Part shown: positions 1 through 5,809 of the stretch, piece after piece | Layout of the letters: every line of letters begins with the position of its first letter | How positions within the stretch are numbered: position 1 is the stretch's first letter | NCBI GenBank assembly: GCA_947311665.1 | Contig: CAMZLA010000111.1 | Location: forward strand, 1-9,723 | DNA length: 9,723 nt | Origin: an uncultured Candidatus Altimarinota bacterium | GTDB lineage: Bacteria; Patescibacteriota; Gracilibacteria; CAIRYL01 | Direction: 5' to 3' | The notes under the pieces: model-generated | The model's database searches: none | What the model was told of the DNA's origin: nothing | Seen by the model: only the letters and a program-made list of their open reading frames with translations | Made by a program: the position numbers and the translations under genes

Positions 1-1
1 A

Positions 2-175
2 GGGAAAAAATATAAATATATTATTACGACACGAAAAATTGTGCCACCAAGTGATGTTTCTGTTTTAGATCAAGATAGGACTAAAAAAGAAAGTACTTTA
101 ATGACTTGTACTCCTGTTGGTACAGCAAAAAACAGGCTTATCTTAAAAGCAGAAGAGGTAAGTATTGAGTATTAA
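2..175 (+). CDS. Sortase, C-terminal fragment (5' end outside window)
   Basis: This is the last 57 residues of a sortase, a membrane-anchored cysteine transpeptidase that joins sorting-signal proteins to the cell wall or to pilus subunits. The diagnostic part is TLMTCTPVGTAKNRLIL. It holds the catalytic cysteine of the TLxTC signature on strand beta-7 and the catalytic arginine (NRL) on beta-8. The preceding PPSDVSVLDQD matches the usual sortase 'DxSVL' stretch that leads into the active-site strand. The catalytic histidine and the N-terminal anchor lie outside the window. The TCTPxGTxxxRL form resembles class C/D/E enzymes more than SrtA, but the class cannot be settled from this piece. The gene ends in TAA and converges on the ATPase gene, with 31 bases between the two stop codons. 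No substrate gene can be identified with certainty here. Confidence 0.9.
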   Translation, partial: GKKYKYIITTRKIVPPSDVSVLDQDRTKKESTLMTCTPVGTAKNRLILKAEEVSIEY

Positions 176-206
176 TTATAGTTTATATTGATATTAACTT
201 TCTCCA

Positions 207-1361
207 TTATATATCTTTATTTATCATTTTTAAAATGATAAATAAATTTTTTGGGTTCACAAGAGTAAAAGAACTTTCAGGATATAAATTAGTAAATAAT
301 TTTGGTGCTTTTATTTTTTTATTCGCATTCCATTTATATTCAAAGGAATCCATTTTCCCTTCGGAACATATTATATAGTCTACTTCTTTTTGTGTATAAC
401 TTCTCCAAAAAAATTCAGCTGGAGCACTCTGAATAATTCCCTTATTTTGCATCATTTTTTTTTGTTCTACAATACAAAAATTTTCCCATAATCCACCAAT
501 ATCAGTTCTTTTTTCAATGCTTTGAAAAGAATCAAGAAGAGCATTTAAAATTCCTACATCATAAAAATATATTTTTTGTTTTTTAGAAATTTCTTTTCGT
601 GGATTTGTTGAAAATGCAGACAGTGTAAAAATTACAAAAGATTTTTCCAGTAAATCAATATAATGTTCGATTGTACTACTCGATGTTTTTAATAATTGAG
701 AAAGTTCATGATATGAAACTTCACTTCCAACTTGTAATGCAAGTGCTTTTAATAAATTGCGTAATAATTTAGGATTTTTTAAATTTTGAAATTGTAAAAC
801 ATCTTGATATAAATAATCTGATGATAATTCTTGTATTGCTTCTTTTTTTTCAATATCAGAGTTTGCATTTAAAATTTCTGGATACATACCAAAGCGTAAA
901 TATTGAAAAAGGTTATTTTCTATATCGAAAAGAGAATAGTTTTTTTCTTTTTGCCATTCAGAAAGAGAGAGAGGGAGCATTAAAAAAGTTCTATTTCGTC
1001 CTGTTAAAGGTTCATGTAGTTTTGTTGAAAGTTCGAAACTTGAAGATCCTGTTGCCATTATGTGTAAATGCGGAAACGAGTCATATAGTATCTTTAATAT
1101 TATTCCGATATTAGAAATTTTTTGTGCTTCATCTATAAAAATATATTTTTTGTTTCCAAAATAAGAAATTATATATTCAGGGTTTTGTGTTTCAAACACT
1201 TCTTGAACATTGGGAAGTTCTGCATTGATGAAAATACTATTCTCATATTTTTTAGAAATTTTTTTCATGAGAGTTGTTTTCCCCACTTGTCTTGGTCCAT
1301 ATAAAATTACCACTTTCTTTTGTGAAAGTGCTTGTTCAATATTTTTTTGTAATTCTCTCAT
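207..1361 (-). CDS. AAA_14 / DUF4143 family ATPase
   Basis: This 384-residue protein has the standard layout of the AAA_14-DUF4143 family. The N-terminal P-loop domain carries Walker A GPRQVGKTT (about 22-30), Walker B YIFIDEAQ (73-80) and a sensor-1-like MATGSSSFEL (102-111). A winged-helix-like region follows around 213-245 (SYHELSQLL, then STIEHYIDLLEKS). The C-terminus has a PD-(D/E)XK-like pattern, EVDYI (326-330) followed by EYKW (341-344). Such proteins are widespread, often in many copies per genome, and their biological role is poorly defined; a restriction-endonuclease fold has been proposed for the C-terminus. The length is normal and the frame is intact. The ATG at 1361 places MRELQKNIEQAL just before the P-loop, as is typical, and no Shine-Dalgarno is visible. 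The gene is last in the minus-strand series, 97 bases after leuC, and carries its own repeated upstream element, so it may be an independently regulated unit. Confidence 0.93.
   Translation of the reverse strand: MRELQKNIEQALSQKKVVILYGPRQVGKTTLMKKISKKYENSIFINAELPNVQEVFETQNPEYIISYFGNKKYIFIDEAQKISNIGIILKILYDSFPHLHIMATGSSSFELSTKLHEPLTGRNRTFLMLPLSLSEWQKEKNYSLFDIENNLFQYLRFGMYPEILNANSDIEKKEAIQELSSDYLYQDVLQFQNLKNPKLLRNLLKALALQVGSEVSYHELSQLLKTSSSTIEHYIDLLEKSFVIFTLSAFSTNPRKEISKKQKIYFYDVGILNALLDSFQSIEKRTDIGGLWENFCIVEQKKMMQNKGIIQSAPAEFFWRSYTQKEVDYIICSEGKMDSFEYKWNANKKIKAPKLFTNLYPESSFTLVNPKNLFIILKMINKDI
219..252 (+). terminator. Candidate intrinsic terminator for the sortase gene, inside the ATPase 3' end
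   Basis: A perfect 12-bp inverted repeat (219-230 and 232-243, centre 231) is followed on the + strand by AAA and six T. It would fold with a loop of about 5 nt. On the minus strand no T-run follows the repeat, so it can serve only the + strand sortase transcript. It lies within the last codons of the oppositely oriented ATPase gene. The stem is nearly all A/T, so its strength is doubtful. Confidence 0.45.
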
Positions 1362-1366
1362 TTTTT

Positions 1367-1414
1367 AAATTTTTAAAGTTAACTCTATAAATTTTATCAA
1401 ATTTTTAAAGTTAA
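1367..1414. repeat. Pair of exact 16-bp direct repeats upstream of the ATPase gene
   Basis: AAATTTTTAAAGTTAA occurs at 1367-1382 and again at 1399-1414, a 32-bp period or about three helical turns. This places both copies on the same DNA face. A degenerate inverted copy (11 of 16 matches) may lie at 1420-1435. The copies occupy the short gap between leuC and the ATPase start. They look like operator sites, although chance repetition in A/T-rich DNA cannot be excluded. Confidence 0.6.
1386..1414 (-). promoter_or_regulatory. Possible promoter of the ATPase gene
   Basis: Read on the minus strand, TTAACT (1414-1409) and TTTATA (1391-1386) are 17 bp apart, an acceptable though weak sigma70-type arrangement. 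The -35 would sit inside one 16-bp repeat, and the start point, near 1379, inside the other. In such A/T-rich DNA weak matches are common, so this is tentative. Confidence 0.25.
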
Positions 1415-1458
1415 TGCAAAAAACTTTCAAATATTCATTTTATAAAAAATATTGTGTG

Positions 1459-2868
1459 TTATGAGGCGTTTGAAGTGTAATATTCATCAGGATCTGTTAT
1501 TTCCCCAGTAATAGCTGCAATAGCTGCCATTTGAGGACTGGCAAGATGAGTAATAGAATCTGGACCTTGTCGTCCTATAAAATTTCTATTCGATGTTGAA
1601 ATAGCTCGTTCTCGAGGAGGAACTTCATCTCCATTCATTGCTAAACACATAGAACATCCAGGTCGTCGAAAATCTGCACCAGCATCTGTAAATATTCTAT
1701 CTAATCCTTTTTCAATAGCAAGTTTTTCCACTTGTTCACTTCCAGGAACAATAAATACTCGTACTCCATCTGCTATGCGTTTTCCCTTCAAAATTTCTGC
1801 TGCATTTTCAAAATCAGATAATCGTCCATTGGTACACGAACCGATGAAAACATGTTGAATTTTAGTTCCTTTAATATATTCTCCAGCTGTTAAATTGGCA
1901 TATTTCAACGATTTTTTCGCAAGAAGTTGTTGATTTTCTGGCAAACTTTCAATGGTTGGAATTTTTTCATCGATGCAAACAGATTGTCCTGGAGTTGTTC
2001 CCCATGTTACCAAAGGTTTCATTCCTTCAATATCAAGTTCAATTACAGTGTCATATTCTGCATCATCGGTTGAAGCAAAACTTTTCCAATTGTTTACTGC
2101 TTCTTCCCATTTTCCTTCTTCAATTTTTCCTGTTTGTTTTAGCCATTCAAAAGTTGTTTCATCAGGTGAAATAACTCCACTTCTTGCTCCACATTCAATT
2201 GCCATATTACAAATAGTCATTCGTTCTTCCATTGAACAATTTCTAATAAATTCACCACAAAATTCAAGAGCATATCCTGTTCCTCCTTGCACTCCCAATT
2301 GCCGAATGAGTGCTAGAATAGAATCTTTTGCTGTGAAATATTTTGAAGGAGTTCCCACAAAATTTACTTTCATTGTTTTTGGTTTGTCTAAAAGTAATGA
2401 AGACGATGCAAGAACATGAAAAATTTGAGTTGTTCCTACTCCAAAAGCCAAAGCTCCAAATGCTCCATGAGTTGAAGTATGACTATCTCCACAACAAATT
2501 GTCATTCCTGGTTGGGTAAGTCCGAGTTCTGGTCCTGTTACATGAATAACTCCTTGATGTCCAGAATCTATATCATAGAGAGTAATTCCAAAATCTTCAC
2601 AATTTTTTCTCATCACATCTAATTGAATTCTATTTTTTTCATCAACAAAATTGTCTCGTGTAGGGTTTGTTGGAATGGAATGATCGAGAGTCGCAAAATT
2701 TCGAGAAGGGTCAAAAACTCGGAGGTTTTTTTCTCTCAATTGTGCAAATGCTTGTGGACTTGTTACTTCATGCAACAGTTGAACATCGAGAAAAAGCATG
2801 TCAGGAGCACCCTCTCCTTTTTTTATAACATGAGATTCCCAAATTTTATCAATAATATTTTGTGACAT
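1459..2868 (-). CDS. leuC: 3-isopropylmalate dehydratase large subunit
   Basis: LeuC, with the small subunit LeuD, isomerises 2-isopropylmalate to 3-isopropylmalate in leucine biosynthesis, using a [4Fe-4S] cluster. The protein is 469 residues, the normal family length. It shows HEVTSPQAF (33-41), CCGDSHTSTHGAFG (125-138), SCTNGR (344-349) and RRPGCSMCLAMN (401-412). The three cluster ligands are therefore Cys345, Cys405 and Cys408. STSNRNFIGRQG (424-435) is the expected C-terminal substrate-loop motif. I chose the ATG at 2868. A frame extension to ATG 2940 would add 24 residues of unconserved, lysine- and aromatic-rich sequence and overlap the upstream gene's end. MSQNIIDKIWESH is the usual LeuC beginning. 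No leuD, leuB or leuA is in the window, so its partner must lie elsewhere. The related homoaconitase large subunit is a less likely alternative. Confidence 0.96.
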   Translation of the reverse strand: MSQNIIDKIWESHVIKKGEGAPDMLFLDVQLLHEVTSPQAFAQLREKNLRVFDPSRNFATLDHSIPTNPTRDNFVDEKNRIQLDVMRKNCEDFGITLYDIDSGHQGVIHVTGPELGLTQPGMTICCGDSHTSTHGAFGALAFGVGTTQIFHVLASSSLLLDKPKTMKVNFVGTPSKYFTAKDSILALIRQLGVQGGTGYALEFCGEFIRNCSMEERMTICNMAIECGARSGVISPDETTFEWLKQTGKIEEGKWEEAVNNWKSFASTDDAEYDTVIELDIEGMKPLVTWGTTPGQSVCIDEKIPTIESLPENQQLLAKKSLKYANLTAGEYIKGTKIQHVFIGSCTNGRLSDFENAAEILKGKRIADGVRVFIVPGSEQVEKLAIEKGLDRIFTDAGADFRRPGCSMCLAMNGDEVPPRERAISTSNRNFIGRQGPDSITHLASPQMAAIAAITGEITDPDEYYTSNAS

Positions 2869-2930
2869 GAAAAAATGAATGAAATAATATAATTTTCGTT
2901 TTTTTATAAAAATAATATCATTATATTTTT

Positions 2931-3551
2931 TCAATGACAATGTTTGTCATTGCATTTTTTTGTTTTATGCGGAAGATGTATGAACATAGCAAGAACAAAT
3001 GCACCAATGATGAAAATAATGCTTTGGTTTATTTCTGAAACATATGAAAAAAATATTTCTGGAGAAAAAAATGCGAAGCCCCAAGCTGATGAAATGAAAA
3101 TAATGCTTATTATCTTTTCCCATAATTTTGGAAATGCAAGAGAAAGAATTATAGTTACAATTATATCTGTAAGAAAATGAAGAAAAAATCCAGAGAGCCC
3201 AACAATTGAAATGAAAGAAGTCCATTCAAAACCTGCTAAAAGTTGAGACCGAAGAATTGATGCAGGGAAAAAATGGAGACAAAATGCACAAATTGCAAAA
3301 ATATGAATTATTTTTGTAGTATTATGGCAATGTTCATGTTTGCAAGGAACTAGTTTTTTCAATGGAGAAAAATTCCATAGTGCAATGAAAATGAAAGAAA
3401 ATATAATCCCTAAAATAAATAAAATATTTTCAGAAAAAATATCTTCTAAAAATCCTTCTAGCCCATGACTTGAAAGGTGAATGATGAGAAGTGTAAAAAA
3501 TGGAATAGAAAAAATTTCTAACCAATAGCGAAGATTTCGTAAAAATTTCAT
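2931..3551 (-). CDS. Six-segment membrane protein with His/Cys metal-ligand-like motifs
   Basis: I do not recognise this 206-residue protein at family level. It has about six hydrophobic segments (near 12-28, 43-61, 80-100, 112-139, 145-163 and 175-194). A polar loop after segment 2 reads CKHEHCH (70-76), and the tail ends in HLPHKTKKCNDKHCH (192-206). Two membrane segments carry LHFFP (92-96) and LHFLTD (124-129). Clusters of His and Cys in a loop and at the terminus are common in zinc, nickel or copper carriers. The in-membrane His-x-x-x-(P/D) pattern faintly recalls ZIP permeases, but these normally have eight segments, so this is only a hypothesis. I chose ATG 3551. The frame stays open upstream to 3686 but would run back into trpD. 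The gene sits 61 bases after trpD and 62 before leuC, with the same direction, so it may be co-transcribed. The stop is TGA. Confidence 0.8.
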   Translation of the reverse strand: MKFLRNLRYWLEIFSIPFFTLLIIHLSSHGLEGFLEDIFSENILFILGIIFSFIFIALWNFSPLKKLVPCKHEHCHNTTKIIHIFAICAFCLHFFPASILRSQLLAGFEWTSFISIVGLSGFFLHFLTDIIVTIILSLAFPKLWEKIISIIFISSAWGFAFFSPEIFFSYVSEINQSIIFIIGAFVLAMFIHLPHKTKKCNDKHCH

Positions 3552-3612
3552 AATATATAAAAAATGTATAATGTAAAAAAAGCAATGAAATGCATAAAAA
3601 ACTATAAATATT

Positions 3613-4575
3613 CTACAATTTTTGCAAGAGAAGTAATGCATCTCCTGAAATAATAGATTTTTCTGCAAGTGCAATTCCTTCTTCAATACTCGCTGTTTTT
3701 CTTGCCTGATGAAATGCTATTCCAGCATTGAAAAGAACAATATCTTTTCTTGGTCCTTCATCGGTTCCATTTAAAATATTTAAAATAATTTCAGAATTTT
3801 CTTTCGCATTTTTTCCTGCTGCAATATCTGTTGCTGTTCGTGGAAGAAATCCAAATTGCTCAGGTGTAAAAAATCCTTCTTCAATATTTTCATTTTCTTC
3901 ATCAAATCGAGCAAAAAAAGTTTTTCCACAAACAGTTGCATCATCAAGTCCATCTTCTCCATGCAATACAATTGCCGATTTTTTTTTCATCAGTTTTAGA
4001 GCTTTTATCATCGGTATAATCATTGTTTTACTCGATACTCCCACCACTTGCCGAGTTGGGTTCGATGGGTTTGTGAGAGGTCCAAGTAAATTGAAAATAG
4101 TTCGAGTTCCAATTTTTTTCCGTATGGGCATAATGTTTTTCATGGCAGGGTGCAAAACTTGTGCAAAAAGAAATGCCATATTATTTTTTTCTAACGATTT
4201 CTCCATTTTTTCTGGCGTCATGAAAATTTCTATCCCCAATTCTTCTAAAACATCAGCCGAACCAGAAAGAGAACTGGCAGCCCTATTCCCATGTTTGGCA
4301 ATGCACACTCCTTGTGAAGCACAAATAATGCTCGAAGTTGTAGAAATATTAAATGGTTTGTTTTTTCCACTTCCTCCTGTTCCACACACATCAAAAGTTT
4401 CAACTGATGAATGAATGGGAATAGCATGTTCTCTCATCGCTTGTGCTGCTCCTGCAATTTCTTCAAAAGTTTCTCCTTGTTGTGCAAGGTTTCGTAATAT
4501 TTTTTCTATTTCATCAGCTGATGTTTTTCCAGAAAAAACATCTGTAAAGGCTTGATATGATTGTTTATAATTCAT
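3613..4575 (-). CDS. trpD: Anthranilate phosphoribosyltransferase
   Basis: TrpD transfers the phosphoribosyl group of PRPP to anthranilate, the second step committed to tryptophan. The 320-residue protein has the short all-helical N-terminal domain and then the family signatures. These are GTGGSGKNKPFNIST (65-79, PRPP loop), KHGNRAASS (94-102), GSADVLEELG (105-114), HPAMKN (142-147), RKKIGTRTIFNLLGPLTNP (152-170) and HGEDGLDD (205-212, metal-binding acidic pair). Two positions differ from the commonest consensus: the PRPP loop has Ser69 where Asp is usual (GTGGDG), and the acidic pair is DD instead of DE. Otherwise it looks functional and full length. The start ATG is 4575, with no Shine-Dalgarno, and the stop is TAG. 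No other trp gene is present in the window. The start lies one base from the -35 box of the divergent small-RNA promoter, so the two promoters may interfere. Pyrimidine-nucleoside phosphorylases share the fold but not these motifs. Confidence 0.96.
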   Translation of the reverse strand: MNYKQSYQAFTDVFSGKTSADEIEKILRNLAQQGETFEEIAGAAQAMREHAIPIHSSVETFDVCGTGGSGKNKPFNISTTSSIICASQGVCIAKHGNRAASSLSGSADVLEELGIEIFMTPEKMEKSLEKNNMAFLFAQVLHPAMKNIMPIRKKIGTRTIFNLLGPLTNPSNPTRQVVGVSSKTMIIPMIKALKLMKKKSAIVLHGEDGLDDATVCGKTFFARFDEENENIEEGFFTPEQFGFLPRTATDIAAGKNAKENSEIILNILNGTDEGPRKDIVLFNAGIAFHQARKTASIEEGIALAEKSIISGDALLLLQKL

Positions 4576-4576
4576 T

Positions 4577-4606
4577 TTGACAAATGGTTAAAAAATATGA
4601 TATGAT
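4577..4606 (+). promoter_or_regulatory. Strong extended sigma70 promoter for the small RNA
   Basis: A consensus TTGACA (4577-4582) is followed by an 18-bp spacer and TATGAT (4601-4606). The spacer ends with TGA (4598-4600), giving the extended -10 form TGnTATGAT. The predicted start of transcription is about 4612-4614. It is by far the best promoter match in the window and faces away from trpD. A second TATGAT at 4596-4601 is too close to the -35 box. Confidence 0.8.
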
Positions 4607-4611
4607 GAAGG

Positions 4612-4680
4612 TATCTTAAAAAGATTACTGAACGCTTTACGCGTGGGCTGGATACGATCCTAAGACAGTAGTCTTTTTTT
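4612..4680 (+). ncRNA. Unidentified structured small RNA with its own promoter and terminator
   Basis: About 70 nt follow the strong promoter and can fold as a three-way junction. P1 pairs 4618-4630 with 4666-4678, 13 bp including one G-U. P2 is ACGC/GCGT (4632-4635 with 4641-4644, loop TTTAC). P3 is GGAT/ATCC (4650-4653 with 4657-4660, loop ACG). The junction strands are GGGCT (4645-4649) and TAAGA (4661-4665). The G-U in P1 becomes an A-C mismatch on the other strand, which supports + strand transcription. P1 closes directly into seven T (4674-4680), so the molecule also acts as its own intrinsic terminator. The segment is much richer in G+C than its surroundings. No + strand gene follows for more than 1 kb, so it is not a leader. 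It lacks tRNA arms, the hammerhead core and the T-box sequence, and I cannot name a family. Confidence 0.7.
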
Positions 4681-4854
4681 GTATTCTCTAAAACAAGAAG
4701 TAAGAATATATTGTTTTGCCGAAAATTTTGCGATTCTAAGAATATCTTTCATATTTTATAAATAACAGACAAAAATATTTTATTTTAATACATTCTAGTG
4801 CTCATTGGAAACTTCTTCTTTTATATTTGCAAAAACTATTCAAAAGAAAAAACT
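4681..4854. other. Intergenic stretch between the small RNA and the murI stop
   Basis: These 174 A/T-rich bases hold no credible open frame and no strong hairpin that I can see on either strand. They contain the end of the murI transcript, for which I find no clear terminator. It could read through into the small-RNA region, where the minus-strand form of the stem also ends in five T and could stop it, though with an A-C mismatch. Confidence 0.4.
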
Positions 4855-5691
4855 CTAAAAGCTAACTTTCTCAACCTCCCCAATTCCTCTTCCCAAAAAT
4901 TTTTGTCCAAGATGTTTAAATCGTTCGGGGCAGTCTGTTGTAAAAAAATGTATTGTTTTTTTTGATGATAAATTTTTTTTAATTTCTGGGTGATTGTTGA
5001 GATAGAGAACAAATTTTTCTGCTTGAGCTTTTCCAGAATTTATTATTGTACAGTTTTTTCCCATTTTTTTTGCAAACTGTTTTTCGAGCAAAGGGTAATG
5101 AGTACACCCTAAAATAAGTGTATCTATATTATGAGTTTTGAGAGGAAGAATATATTTTTTGAGAATAGATTTTGTTTCTGGTTTTTTTATCCACCCTTCT
5201 TCAATAAGCGGTACGAGAAGAGGGCAACTTTGAGAAGAGAGAGTTGGTTCTTTTTGTGCTTTTTTTTCTGATGAAGAAAATAAATGTTTTCGTTTTGCAA
5301 GTTCAATATCATAATTTTTTGCTTCAACTGTTCCTCGTGTAGCAACAAGCCCAATTCTCCCATATCGAGAAGTTTCAAGAGCTTTTTCAACAGCAGGAAT
5401 TAAGACTCCCAAAACTTTTTTATTCTGTTCATCGGTTGCATATTTTTTTTGTAAAAACCGTAAAGCATCACTACTTGCTGTGTTGCATGCTAAAAGAACA
5501 ATGCTTGCTCCTCGAGAAAATAAAAAATCGACACATTGTTCCGTATATTCAATAATTGTTTTCATCGATCTATTTCCATATGGAGCTCTTGCACTATCTC
5601 CTAAATATATATAATCGTTTTCTGGCATATATTTCAACAATTCTTTAAGAGTTGTAAGTCCACCAAATCCAGAGTCAAAAATTCCTATCAT
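4855..5691 (-). CDS. murI: Glutamate racemase
   Basis: MurI interconverts L- and D-glutamate in the cytoplasm, supplying D-Glu for the peptidoglycan stem peptide. The 278-residue protein begins with the family signature MIGIFDSGFGGLT (Asp5-Ser6 catalytic pair area). It continues with YLGDSARAPYG (29-39), LLACNTAS (66-73, catalytic Cys69) and LGCTHYPLL (194-202, second catalytic Cys196). Both cysteines of the two-base mechanism are present, and the length is typical. I chose ATG 5691 because the motif starts at once. An upstream TTG at 5706 would add only five residues. A lysine- and serine-rich insertion around 137-155 is less conserved in appearance. The gene is divergent from the giant + strand frame and lies about 280 bases before trpD, with the small RNA in between on the other strand. 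It implies that the organism makes at least part of its own cell wall, in line with the sortase. Confidence 0.96.
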   Translation of the reverse strand: MIGIFDSGFGGLTTLKELLKYMPENDYIYLGDSARAPYGNRSMKTIIEYTEQCVDFLFSRGASIVLLACNTASSDALRFLQKKYATDEQNKKVLGVLIPAVEKALETSRYGRIGLVATRGTVEAKNYDIELAKRKHLFSSSEKKAQKEPTLSSQSCPLLVPLIEEGWIKKPETKSILKKYILPLKTHNIDTLILGCTHYPLLEKQFAKKMGKNCTIINSGKAQAEKFVLYLNNHPEIKKNLSSKKTIHFFTTDCPERFKHLGQKFLGRGIGEVEKVSF

Positions 5692-5774
5692 TATAAAAAG
5701 ATGCAAAATAAAATAATTATTTTCATCTTCTCAAACCCAGAAAAAAAAATCTAGCAAAGAACTCTTTTTTCGTG

Positions 5775-5780
5775 TATAAT
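5775..5780 (+). promoter_or_regulatory. Candidate -10 box for the giant gene
   Basis: A perfect TATAAT lies 30 bases before an in-frame GTG (5810) and 55 before the out-of-frame ATG at 5835. No good -35 stands 16-18 bp upstream (the region reads CTAGCAAAG). A second possible -10, TATACT at 5823-5828, is placed so that transcription could begin right at ATG 5835, giving a leaderless message. Neither can be chosen from sequence alone. Confidence 0.4.
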
Positions 5781-5809
5781 GTTCTGATATATCACCACAA
5801 AAAACTATA

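Noticed and set aside
1952..2419. A + strand 155-codon frame opposite leuC, and a 228-codon one opposite trpD
   Set aside because: Both are complements of well-identified conserved enzymes and show no independent protein-like motifs.
2869..2940. N-terminal extension of leuC to ATG 2940
   Set aside because: The added 24 residues are not LeuC-like, and the extension overlaps the end of the upstream gene. The ATG at 2868 begins the normal LeuC sequence.
3552..3686. Upstream extension of the membrane protein
   Set aside because: It would overlap the end of trpD, and the added residues fall largely in intergenic DNA. ATG 3551 begins right before the first membrane segment.
4612..4680. trp attenuator, T-box or tRNA
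   Set aside because: On the minus strand P1 contains an A-C mismatch, and no Trp-codon leader peptide is seen. The T-box sequence and the D, anticodon and T arms of a tRNA are absent.
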